From NCBI RefSeq assembly GCF_036417845.1, contig NC_089990.1, positions 4,600,001-4,664,000 of the forward strand: a stretch of DNA of 64,000 nucleotides. The letters are read 5' to 3'. Of the stretch, positions 47,401-57,400 are shown piece by piece. The position numbers were made by a program, and so were the translations under genes. The notes beneath the pieces are model-generated. The model did no database searches, was not told where the DNA came from, and worked only from the letters and a program-made list of their open reading frames with translations. Origin of the DNA: Apteryx mantelli (Eukaryota; Chordata; Aves; Apterygiformes; Apterygidae). Each line of letters begins with the position of its first letter. Positions within the stretch are counted from its first letter, which is position 1.

Positions 47401-50400
47401 ATAATGCAGCGTGCTTCCCTCGGAAAGACGGAGTGCTTTCCTTTCGCTCGCCGCTTCGGGACGCTTAAAAATCACGAACAGACACGGGGGGGGGGGAAAA
47501 GTTAGATGTAAGACGGGCTGTTTGTAGGTGCGTATTGCACGGTTAAAACGGCAGCAAAAGGCGCCGCATTCAATACATGCAGTAAGTAAGGGTGTGTCCG
47601 GTTTAAAGGGAAAAAAGGAGAGCAATTCCAGGCCAGCCTTCGCTTATCAAGTAGTACAGCGTGAGCTATTCCCGGCTGCCGTGGGTTGGTCTTCTGGAGG
47701 CTTGAGTCACGCGCGTCGCTGTAGCGAAAGCCTTCTCCGTTTCGCAGTTAATTCACAGCCCCGGGAGCTCTGGCAGCGGATTGACGGGTCTCCTGATGCG
47801 AGGGTTCCTGCCTGCCTGGGGAATCAGAATTGCGGAAGGCTCTTCTCTTCTGTTTTCTTTCAAATGAAATAACGTTTGTCAGTTCTACCTGTCGTAGTTA
47901 TGTTAGAGGGAGACATTGGAAAGATGGATCGTTTTTTGTTCTGGGAAATTAGTTTCCTTTCCTTGAAGAAATTACTGTGCTTCCTGCGTCACTGTTTATA
48001 TAGATACTTCTAGATCATACGAATTAACCTGGTTAGGGCTTGAAAAACTGCTTTCCTAAATCAAGTGGCGAAGGATGCTAAAACCAGTGTTTCCTTTCTT
48101 AGGACCTAACCGCTTCAGAAGAGGCTTTGGGCAACAACAGTACAATAGAAGGCAATTCAGGAATACTGTGCCCAGTCCCCGGAGAAGAGCAGCTGCCGCG
48201 TTAAACGGAGTGAGCCCTCTAAATCGCCAGGCGTCCGCTCAAGAGGTGGGGGCAATAATGAAGGTACAGCTGTTCCCACATGTCATGTACAAATCAGCTG
48301 GATTTTATGATGCCGGATCACCCCAAAGAACAATCTGCATAATAAATGTACAGGCACAGGCTTTTATGTGCTTGCACATCGCATTTGTATGCATAGGTGA
48401 GCACGGCACGTATGCATATAAAACAGCAATTTTCCAGTTGGGTTTGTAAGCTTAAGACTCGGTATATTTTTTTACTGAATCTGTTCCAATGGGTTTTCCA
48501 AAAAAAAAAAAAAAAAAAGGTCTTAAAAATGTGTTCTTAAAAGATTTTAAAATCCTTCCATAAAAACAGATTGCCTGTCATCTCATCTTACTATTAGCAT
48601 TTACAGGAAGTGGGTTAAGATGCTCCATTATTTTTCCTCCACACAGAGCATTTTCCAAAGCCCGCTGAAGTCAGAAGGCAGCCTGTTGTCGACTTCACGG
48701 GGCTTTGGTTCAGAGCCATATTTTCACTAGTAAGTGGGTAGCCTTCCCCAGGGATGCCGATTCCCAGTGCCGTGACGGCTGTAGGTCAGATTGCCCGGGC
48801 GCTTCAGTGTAAAATGCGTTTTTTTTTTTGTCATTCTTGGCTTTCACTTTTTCAAGCTTAAATTTTCAGGTCTTGTCTCTGCTCAAAAACACTTCAAAAA
48901 TGACTGAAACATTTTCATTCGATTTTTCAGTTATTTTTAAGACCCAGGAGATGGGGAAGAAGATATGTGTTCACCATTAAAGTAATTCTTACAGCTTCCT
49001 TCTGAGCATCTCTAAAATTAAATTGGCTTGGAGTAGAAGGTGGAAATCCAGCAGGTAGATAGTCCTCTGTGAGAAGAGGTGTTTTTCTTCTGCCCTGGTG
49101 GAAATCTGCTCGGTTAGGCTGTCATGTATGCTCCGTAAGCTTTCAGAAAACCCACCAAAGTGGTGAACCTGATGCCACATGAAATGACCGTCCCCAGAGA
49201 GTATAAATAAGAGAGCCCTAAACTGAGCGTGCATGAGCATGAAGTGTGGTTGTTCCTGAAAATACAGACTGCGATGACTCAGGTTATGTACTGAGCGTGG
49301 CTGGATATTAACAGAAAGTAATTAGTAGTTGCTAGGAGGCATAATTCTATGGTAGCTTCCATTTTGCAGAAATAAACCAAGTGGGAAGACCGTGGAAACA
49401 CATCTTACTTAGTGGGTAGTAACAGAGCGATGGTGGTTGTCCCACGGAAATACTCTGGATAGAGTACGGAGCAGCTGTGCAAGGAACAGCAGGAGGACCT
49501 ACACCCCTGAGTAGGTGTTTTCTGGTGTGCTCCGTACTCCAGAGCTCAGACCTGGCAATGTGCATGTCCAAATGAGAACGAGTCGGTGACCAAACAAAAC
49601 CTGAGCAAAGCTATAAAGCTTGGCTTGTGCACAATTTGCACTCTGCAGACTTTTTTGTTGTTGTTGGTATTTCTGCACCGTTAGAATGAAATGTTCTTCC
49701 TGTTACTTGTATTCACATACATGGGAATTGGTGCACATATACCGCTTGTTGACAGCGGTATAGAACAAATCCCCATGTTGAAAAGAAACACTGCTCAGTA
49801 GCTATATTCCTGCTGTAAATGCAAAAGACCATGGAAGAGAACTGGTTTTAATAAATTTTAGCTAGGAATCAGTCTCCCATTAAGGAAATCTCAAAGGCGA
49901 ACAACCCCCCCCACCATTTGCAGAGCAGAGTTGTGCTGTTTTAAGACTGCAAAAGTTGCAAAGGAGAAACAGTGGTGAGTGAAAATACAGGTAACGCAGA
50001 GCGTGCAGGGCCGGGCTAAAACCCCTTGGAGACCATCCCGAGCGGTGCCGAACGCATCAGTGAGCCGCGAAGGTACCGCCGCGCCGGCAGCTCTCCAAAC
50101 GCGCACTTGGGAGCAGCTGAGCTTCCCCCTGGATAGGGCAGCAGGGGACGCTCAGATTTTCCAGCGGGGAAGGACGGTCGCTCCCCCCTGGCCGGAGACG
50201 GCGCGCCGGTGACCGCTGCGCTCTCGCCGCTCTCCCAGGGTCACAAGAGCGACGACGCTTTCGCCAAAAGCGGTAGCAGCGGGCAGCAGCCGGAGGCGCG
50301 GAGGCGGCCGCCGCTGGGCCCCAAGGGATTCGGAGCAGCAGCTGCCGGCACCCACGCCGCGGGGAGAAGGTAAAAGCCGTGGTCACTCCGGCCTTTTTGG

Positions 50401-53339
50401 TTTGCAGCAATTTCCTGGGCGTCTTCTGGGGCTCCTCTGCCGTTGTGAGCCGCTGCGGCGGTGAGGGCACGCGGTGCGAGAGGAACACCCCGGAGGGTGT
50501 TGGGAAAGAACTCGGAGATAAAAAACCTGTGTGCTCGTGGTTAATAAGTTAATAAGCGAATAACACTGATTTTCTATAAAGGCAGGAAATGTAAATTCCA
50601 GCCTGGTCCCAGCTTAAGGCATAGGCAGGGAGAGAGACTCCTTCACGCTGCAGCCCGGAGCCGTTACTGAGCCCGGCTCTCCGCACCCAGGCTCCTAGGC
50701 TCGGCAAACGAAACGCTTCCGAGCTAAGGCTGCCGCTGTTCCTCCTGGCTAGGTTTTGAGGCCGGCTGAGATCGCTGCGTGTCCTGGACCGCGGAATTTC
50801 AGTGCCTGCCTCATCCCGCTCCCTGTGTGCTCCGAGGCGGGTTTGCAGCGCAGGTCGGAGAGTCCCTGCCCGAGCAGGGATCCGGGAAGGCAGGTGTCTG
50901 CGGCCGAAAGCGGTGCGGGAGGGGGTCAGAAGCTTCCTGCTGCTGTTTCTATTCGGATAAAATGGCCCGACTGTCAAAATACTTGGGCAAAGGAAGCTCA
51001 GGGTCGGTGTCTTTATTCGCTTTGAGCGGAGGAGGGACCGAATGACCTCCAGAGGTCCCTTCTGACCAGATTTTTTTCTGGGATTCTATTCCGTGACGTT
51101 CTTAATAGAAATAGTTGAGAACAAACAAAAGTTGTTGTTTCGTTTGAGCAGGAAAACTAGTTCCACCGAAATTCTTTGGAGGTAGAAAAACCTGTTGGGC
51201 TGAACTTGGTAACATATATCTTAATTTGTTTTTTCGCGTGCTTTGTAATACCAAGCTCGGTCGGGCATTTCAGCATTAGGCTTCAGGAGAGGCCTGGCGT
51301 CTCGCTCGCTGACGTCCTTTTCTCTCTCCCCCGTTCGCAGCAGGCCTTTCGTGCTGAACAGGGGACCAGGCTTCCAGCAGAAACGGATGCAGCAGCGCTA
51401 CTCCAAGGCCAACTTCCAGAGAGGGGTCAGTATAGAGACGTCTTCTGTGCAACCTGCTGAATGTGACAACCCTTCGGTTTTACCAGCCCAGGCCCAGCTG
51501 GCTCTTTGCTTCCAGAAACACCTGGGAGAGGTGGCTGTTTCTAACAGCGAATATATTCCTAGGGACTTGTTGGCAGGGAAGGGTCAACAGCTCTTTTTAT
51601 GCAGCTTAATATTCCGGCATTTAGCAAATTAAACCTGGACAGGTGAATAGAAGTAGGTCTTGTAGCTTGTATTTGCATTTCCCAAATGAAATACTCGAAA
51701 AGCAATCGCTGTTCCTGAGAGGTAATTCTTTAATTGATTTTCTTTTTTTATTTCACAGCAAATGAATGCAGTTGGAGACGGGAAACGACCGAGGATGAGA
51801 AGGTAATTGATGAAAAAGGCGCGCTGCAAGCATGACTTGCTCGTTAGCGCTTGAATCAAAGCTGGATGCGTTTCTCCGTCCTGGCAGGTGGCAAGTGAAA
51901 CCCAGCCCCGGAGCGGTCCTGACGGTGTCTGTGGCTAATCCCCAGGCGAGCCAGAGCAGCGCGTGAGTAAACGAGGCGATTCGTTAGGGCGGGAGCCCTA
52001 CAAAAGCCGTCGCAAATCCCTTTAGCATCGCTGCAGCTTCGCTCCTTTGACAGCGAGAGCAGAATGAACGGTTCAGAGCCGAAACGGTTAGCAAACGGTG
52101 TCTCTGCTTCCGGCTTATCTGAAAGGAGGCTGTAATTACCTTGTTGTTTGCTCATTATCCAGGCTAATGGGGAAATGGGAGCGCTGTCAGGCCGGGCGCG
52201 GGAGCCGGCTGCGGCACCTCTGGACGTGCGGAGCCGGTGCGCGCGCCGGAGCCGGGCTAGAAGGAAGGCGAGAGGGGAGTGAGGGCAGGTGCCGACGCTT
52301 GCCGCCGCCAGCGCGCGAGCTGCCTTAGCCGCCTGGACAACTCCAGGTGCTCGAGGTGCTCTGTGCCTTCCCCAGGGCCGGAGGCAAGCGGCCGTTCCTG
52401 CGGAGCCCGAGGCCCCCGCCGCGGGCGGCCAAGCCCCAGCCGAAGGGAGTGCTGCTGCGGTTCAACTTCCGCGCCATGGCCAACCAGGTAGAGGAAAGTC
52501 GACGGGACGCGTGCGGCACCTTGCACCCTGCAGCAGCCACGTCGCTAATCTGTTAACGTCACGCTCAGGTTTTCAGCGCTGCCGGTTAGCTTTATTTAAC
52601 GTAAGCCGGGAGGAAAATCCTCCAGGTTGCTCCCAAAACTGAAGGTGCCTGAGAAGACTGTTCAGCAACTTGACTCAGCCTAATTTTTCCCGTGCTGCTG
52701 GCCCCTCTTGGTCTGTCCTGGTGCTTGCTTGGAGCGGGAGGATGCTCCGGCTCCTTGTGAGCGGTCCTGGCCGGGGGAGGACGTTTCGGTGGTGCTCCGT
52801 GCGCTCCCTGCTCCTCAGAGACGCGCGACGCTTCCTCTGGGCTATGTTCCCTCTTTGCTTGGGTGACCTTCTCGGTGCCACGTTGTACGCTGAAGTACGG
52901 CCCCGGTACGGAGCAGGTCGGAAGTCCCGCGCCACCATCCATCGCTGGCAGCGCTTCTTGTCTGGATGGTTGGGTTTTCCTTGATGCCTGGTGCTCAGAT
53001 GCTGTCTGCTTGCTCCTGTCCTTGCCGAGGATGCCCTGGCTCTCGGGGCTGGGCACTGCTTGGAGGTTTTCCAGCTGCACACAGCCTGTCGAGCTCCTCG
53101 TCTCCGTGTGACGGGTGGTTTAATTGACTAACCGGCTGCGAAGCGCCGTCCTGACTGATGGGCTCTAATCCATACCCCGCTACGAGTTTGGCCGTGCTTT
53201 GCCGTGAGACTCGGCACTGAATCGCTCTCCCTTTCCCCTGCAGACCAGCCTGACGCTGGATGAGAGGTTCTCTGGTCTGAGGAATAAGCGGCGCTTTACA
53301 GCGGCGAGGAACGCTGGCCGGACGGTCACCATGCCTTAG
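41349..53339 (+). CDS. UIF/FYTTD1-like TREX mRNA-export adaptor, nine exons, complete (candidate LUZP4 orthologue)
   Basis: Exons: 41349-41442, 44596-44739, 48103-48245, 50239-50369, 51341-51425, 51759-51802, 51888-51962, 52376-52487, 53244-53339. All are GT-AG and in phase, giving about 307 codons and a TAG stop; human FYTTD1 is 318. Residues 26-36 (EIDMSLDDIIK) form a UAP56-binding motif. Residues 50-110 are Arg/Gln-rich. Residues 214-238 (RRWQVKPSPGAVLTVSVANP) and 263-290 (PKGVLLRFNF, then SLTLDERFSGL) match the FYTTD1 C-terminal region and its second UAP56-binding motif. UIF proteins are nuclear adaptors that link the helicase UAP56/DDX39B to NXF1 for mRNA export. The sequence differs from FYTTD1 over most of its length, so it is a paralogue. 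Position and direction beside LRCH2 match human LUZP4, another UAP56-binding adaptor. The orthology is inference; the family call is firm. Confidence 0.93.
41443..44595 (+). other. UIF-like intron 1
   Basis: About 3.2 kb of moderately GC-rich intron. A short stretch near 42462-42512 resembles a CR1 3' tail (ATGACCTCTCAGGATCCCTT) but is too short for a firm call. Nothing else is recognised. Confidence 0.85.
44596..44739 (+). CDS. UIF-like exon 2 (rest of UAP56-binding motif, basic region)
   Basis: Acceptor CCGTTTCCGATCTAG. The join makes D-D-I-I-K-R-H-K-K-E-Q, followed by NRRRQQVKNRNSAYGYGRPR and WMQRNLQ. Donor GCAAG|GTAGGT, phase 1. The frame is also open upstream to an ATG at 44541. Confidence 0.94.
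44740..48102 (+). other. UIF-like intron 2
   Basis: About 3.4 kb. It contains G homopolymers near 46182-46193 and 47487-47496. No further exon with matching phase and homology was found. Confidence 0.85.
48103..48245 (+). CDS. UIF-like exon 3 (Arg/Gln-rich)
   Basis: Acceptor TTTCCTTTCTTAG. The exon encodes GPNRFRRGFGQQQYNRRQFR and LNGVSPLNRQAS, the latter parallel to FYTTD1's GISPMNR segment. Two in-frame donors exist: GAG|GTGGGG at 48245 (chosen for its +5 G) and AAG|GTACAG at 48263, which would add VGAIMK. Confidence 0.88.
48246..50238 (+). other. UIF-like intron 3
   Basis: About 2 kb, with a 19-nt A tract at 48500-48518 and an 8-bp inverted repeat with a 7-nt loop at 49739-49761. No exon is recognised. 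Confidence 0.8.
50239..50369 (+). CDS. UIF-like exon 4 (low-complexity basic)
   Basis: Acceptor CCGCTCTCCCAG. The exon encodes GHKSDDAFAKSGSSGQQPEA and RRRPPLGPKGFGAAAAG. Donor GAGAAG|GTAAAA, phase 2. It has no strong homology of its own. It is called because it is the only segment in this interval with matching phases and good splice sites. Confidence 0.78.
50370..51340 (+). other. UIF-like intron 4
   Basis: About 1 kb of GC-rich intron containing a CR1 3'-tail fragment at 51028-51095. Confidence 0.8.
51028..51095 (+). mobile_element. CR1 3'-tail fragment
   Basis: The plus strand reads GGAGGGACCGAATGACCTCC, then AGAGGTCCCTTCTGACC and GGGATTCTATTCCGTG. This is the characteristic end of CR1 (the 'ATGACCT...AGGTCCCTTCCAACC...GATTCTATG' order). 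It is very short and diverged, in the sense direction of the host gene. Confidence 0.7.
51341..51425 (+). CDS. UIF-like exon 5 (NAGNAG acceptor)
   Basis: Acceptor TTCGCAGCAG, a tandem NAGNAG site. Exon start 51341 gives SRPFVLN and start 51344 gives RPFVLN. Continues NRGPGFQQKRMQQRYSKANF. Donor AGAGGG|GTCAGT, phase 0. Confidence 0.88.
51426..51758 (+). other. UIF-like intron 5
   Basis: A 333-bp intron with a good polypyrimidine tract at its 3' end. No other feature is seen. Confidence 0.88.
51759..51802 (+). CDS. UIF-like exon 6 (micro-sized, 44 nt)
   Basis: Acceptor TTTTTATTTCACAG. Encodes QMNAVGDGKRPRMR. Donor GAGAAG|GTAATT, phase 2. The next exon is only 85 bp away. Confidence 0.9.
51888..51962 (+). 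CDS. UIF-like exon 7 (LTVSVANP segment)
   Basis: Acceptor CCGTCCTGGCAG. The join gives RRWQVKPSPGAVLTVSVANP, equivalent to FYTTD1's RQWRTSTTNGGILTVSIDNP and among the best family signatures. Donor CAGCGC|GTGAGT, phase 2. Confidence 0.94.
51963..52375 (+). other. UIF-like intron 7
   Basis: A 413-bp GC-rich intron. No other feature is seen. Confidence 0.88.
52376..52487 (+). CDS. UIF-like exon 8 (PKGVLLRFNF segment)
   Basis: Acceptor TGCCTTCCCCAG. Encodes AGGKRPFLRSPRPPPRAAKP, then QPKGVLLRFNFRAMANQ, parallel to FYTTD1's PKGVPLQFDINSV. Nearly every third position is G or C. Donor AACCAG|GTAGAG, phase 0. Confidence 0.94.
52488..53243 (+). other. UIF-like intron 8
   Basis: A 756-bp intron. Open frames on both strands reflect high GC content and show no homology. 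Confidence 0.88.
53244..53339 (+). CDS. UIF-like exon 9 (C-terminal UAP56-binding motif and stop)
   Basis: Acceptor TTTCCCCTGCAG. Encodes TSLTLDERFSGLRNKRRF and ends RTVTMP with TAG at 53337-53339. L-T-L-D-E-R-F corresponds to M-T-L-N-E-R-F of FYTTD1 and to the S-L-N-E-R-F motif of CHTOP. Confidence 0.95.
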   Translation, partial: TSLTLDERFSGLRNKRRFTAARNAGRTVTMP

Positions 53340-54411
53340 CACCGCGCGCTCGGCACGGGGACGGCCCGCAGCGGTCCAGGCCCCGGAACGGGCGGCTCAA
53401 TACAACTCCATAGATTTCCTCCGAGATAGCTAATTTGGCAACGTGCCCTCTCCTTCCTTACACCCAGAGCGAGCGAGCTGAGCGAGGGCAGGGACGAGGC
53501 AGCCAGAAATGCAGGGCCAGGGCACGGGGCGGGGGGGGCCGTGCACGGGGAGGGGGCATGAGCGGAGCCGAATGTGCTTCCCGGGGGTAGGGCGAGAGGA
53601 AAGGGGGGGAGCAGCTTCACGACGTGCCCGTGGAGCCCTTCCCTGGGTCGCGTCGCGAGCGAGCGCAGGATCGATGCCGCCGCGTCGGCTCTTCCGCCCT
53701 GTTGGGAAGCCGAACGGGGAGAGGAGCGTGGGAAGGGGATGCTCCGTTCCCCAGCTTCCACCCCAACGCCTTATTTCTGGCACGGGCCGGGGTCCCTGCC
53801 CTAAAGTTTGCTGTGTACGACCCCGCTCCTGAAAACGTCTCTCCCTGCCCGCTTGGTCAGGCCTTGCGTTTCTGTTCCGGCCGTTCTGCCGGCCCGGTTT
53901 CGGGGATGGGGTAAGGAGTGCATGCTGTTGGCGTGGCTTTCCCTGCCGTGGAGCAAAGACAGGCTGCCCCGCTCCGGAGGAGCTTTTCCAGTGCTGCGGT
54001 ACGTCTGCATTAGGGCTTTCATAGGTGCAGCTCCAGCCCCGCTCGGAGCAGCAGCGTAATCGCACTAGCGCTTGCGGGAAGGAGGCCAGGCTACACCGCA
54101 GTCCGAGAAAAATTGGCTGAGAAGCTAATGAGCTGGATCTAGACATTTGTTGACTAAGCCCTGCACCAGCCGTGAGTCACTAATCCGTTTTCCACCCGCT
54201 GCTGCAACCCAACACTGTGAACGCACTGGACACAGCCTGTTCCTGCGCCCTAAGCTATACTTATAATATAAAAAAATATTTGATAGATCGCTTTACGTTT
54301 TACACCGAGTGTCTTTAACAAGAGACTGGACTTGGAGTGGGTTTTGTAGGAATTCGTGAAATGTTATTAGTTTACTAAGCGGTGATGTACGAGTCCAACG
54401 CACTGAATAAA
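53340..54411 (+). other. Probable 3' UTR of the UIF-like gene
   Basis: About 1.07 kb from the TAG to the first canonical AATAAA. GC-rich at first, AT-rich at the end. The 238-codon minus frame at 54146-53430 lies inside it and has no recognisable content. Confidence 0.6.
54406..54411 (+). terminator. Polyadenylation signal candidate
   Basis: AATAAA, the first canonical hexamer after the stop codon. A second AATAAA at 54605-54610 is followed by a GGG plus T-rich stretch and is an alternative site. Confidence 0.5.
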
Positions 54412-57400
54412 AAAAAATAATAAAAAAAACAAAGGTCAAAAATAGCATCCAGTTATTTACCGTCCTTCGACAGGCGCTTGGCGGATGTTCAGCCTGCTGG
54501 GAGCGGCTCCGCGAGCGCGTGGCGCCGTACGCTCGGGCTGCACGGGCGGCCGCGGCCGCAGCTCGGCCTCGCGTCTCGGCACGGTCAGAGAATCAGCTGT
54601 GTAAAATAAAAACAGGGTTTTTTTTTCTGAAAAACATCCTTTGAGCGGAGGGGCCCTGGCTTAGCCGTGCAAGCAGAGTTTGCTGCGCCCAAAGCTGGCT
54701 CCAAAACCCAGCGAAAGCCGCGGGAGGGTTTTCAATAGGCCCCTTGCGAAATCTTTGCTGGGATCGCTTCTGCTTTTAACGTTATCAGCAAGCTGCCAGG
54801 GCGGACCTGCCTCTGAGTACGTCCAAAGCAGAAGGAGCACAAATTTCCAGGCTAATTAACCTAGGAAAAGACATAATCTCTTAATGCAAACCATGCACAG
54901 GTAACCTGGCAGATGAACAAGAAATACTGCTGTCACAAATGGCAACGGCCCTGATTTCAGTTGCACCTTTGCTGCAAATTTTGACAAAAGGTGGCAGACT
55001 CAGTAAAAAAACACGCCGACTTCTTACACTAGCTTGCAAAGGGATGGAGCCGTTCACCTCGAGAGAGAGGACGAGCGTGCAGCTATTACCAGGGTGCTCA
55101 GAACGTGCCCCGATATTCTCCAAGTAGCTGTTTTTCAGCGGTTTTCCACCTTATATTAGTTTTAAGGACTGCTTAAATTAAAATTGAGGACTTAATGATA
55201 AAAGCTACGCCCTTTTTTTCCAGCTTGATTCCCCCAGAGGGCTGAGTGAATTTGCATGAAGCAAGGGAAGAAACCGGCTTTGCGCGGAAAGGCGCCAAAT
55301 TTGGGAGTAGCCAAAATGCGTAACCCTGATGCTAAAACCATTTTGGGAGCGGGCACAGCATCGGTGCTTCCAACTGGCATAAAATACCCCTTTCTGCCGC
55401 ACTACCAAAACAGCGGAATAATTATCTCTAAAATTATCCCTGTCGTTGAGCATCGGGTTAGGCGCTGCGCGGAGCCCGGCTGCGCGGGGAAGGTGCTCGT
55501 TTGGCTTAGCAAAGCCAGCCCGAAGCAGTCAGGCTTAATTCTTTAACCACCGCCTGCAAGTTTTGTTTCTCCAGCCGGGCTGGTTTTGCTCCTGTGGGGC
55601 TTTTGGGGGGGGGGGGGGCAGCGCTGCACGGGCAGGACGGCGGTCCCCTACCCGGAAGGTGGCAGCAGCCGGCTGTCCGTGGAGCCCCCCGCCGGGACGC
55701 CCGCAGCGGGGGGCACCGGGAAGAGGCAGCCGCGCAACCTGCAAAAAAGCCCTTTTCGTTTTATTTCGGGTCAGCCGAACCAGCCGCCGGCTTCCCAAAA
55801 TAATACCTCTGATGGTTTAAAAATGTCGGAGCGCCCGTACGGGGTCAGGAGCACGTCCCTAGGGAGGAGGGGGACCTGTCGCCGTCCTCTCCCCCCCCCA
55901 GCCCCAACCCACGCTGCAGGGACTGCCGGAGCCACTTGTATCTTTAAGAGCATTCGCCGGGGCTTTCTTCCACTACGGCTTTTTGCAATTTGCTTTTGGC
56001 TATTTGTCTGTGCCCCCAAATGCTGGCATTATGAGACGCCGAATAGCCCTTCCTTAGTCAGCTTCTTTTTGCCCTTTTTGCAATTTTTAGGCCAGTACTA
56101 CAGTCTCCCTCGCTTGCCTTTTTTTTTTTTAGGGAGAAGAGCCTTGGTGTATCTAAGCGTTCCCCGTCCGGAAGCTGTTCTCTGCCTCTGACCACTTTCT
56201 TTGTACCTTTTCTACCTCCGCTGTGTCCGAGATCGCAGGGCTGAGGGGGAGAGGTGATATCTGAGATGGATTTATACCGGCGCTCGGCTTTGTTTTCTGT
56301 TCCTCTCCTAATCATTCCGAACATTCCAGTTGCTTTTTGACCCAGAATAGCAATTTGCAGCAGGCGATAGTAAGGCACATTTATACCGGTTTAATGGAAC
56401 AAGTTTCCAGCCACCAACTTAAACGTCCCAGTGAGCATTTTCCGCAGAAGCTGTTCACCCAGGCCACGTATCGTCAGTACAGAGATCACTTGGAAACTCG
56501 TACTGAGAGGTTGCAACGTGCCGCCGCAGAGCCCCAGCCCTTGGTCCCCCTTTGCAGCGCCTTTGCAGCACCGGCCCGGCTGCGGATCGGGTACAAACCA
56601 TCGCACAGCCACCGTTTGCAGCGCGGGAAGAGCTGCTTGCAGGCAGTTTCGTGCACTCTGTTTTATCATCACTCGAAGAACCTTTCGGAAAGGGTTGGCA
56701 TCAAAAGCCAACAACTCAACCCCACACTTGAGCTGCAGCCTGGCCCAGCTACTGCTGGCAGCGGGGGTTACAGCGGGAGCAGAAATCCAGCCTAAGCTCT
56801 GCACGTGTGTGTCTGATTTCTTGGTGAAGGGGCCTCAAGAATAAAAACGTGCGGTTTCGGGCAGAGCGTTGGTCAGATCCATCCTGGCAGCAAAGCTGCG
56901 GCTGAGGCGCTGACCACGGAGCCTCGGACCCCTGCGCCCGCCGTGCCGAGGGGAGCTGCTCTTCCAAAACACCAAGTCTGCTCCGGTACGACCCAGCCGC
57001 AGTCGGCTCCCCAGGACTTAGCAATTGCCCGCGGCAATATTTCCCGCATTGCACGGGGGCTCTTGCGCCGTCATTTTTCAGATCGGCTGCAAAACAGAGT
57101 CAGGCGGCGCATAAACTCGCTGCCCCGGCCTGAAGGTGCGGGCGGACGTGCTGGTGGAGGTGGAGCCCGCCGGCGGCAGCAGGAGCTGTTCGTTTTCGGG
57201 GACCCTGGAGGGATTCAGACAGCCAGAAACCACGAGCAAAATATTCAAACAGAAACCGGAGACGCAGACGGCATCTCAGGCACTGCGGTTCCCGGAGGGG
57301 CTGGGATAAACGGAGCAAGCGGCGGCGCATCAGCCTGCCAGCAACCGTGCGGAAAAGAGAGTCGCAGCCATCTGCGAAGCTCAACCCCGAGCTCGAACGA

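Noticed and set aside
53430..54146. 238-codon minus frame opposite the UIF-like 3' UTR
   Set aside because: No homology, Pro/Arg/Ser-rich, typical of GC-rich antisense openness.
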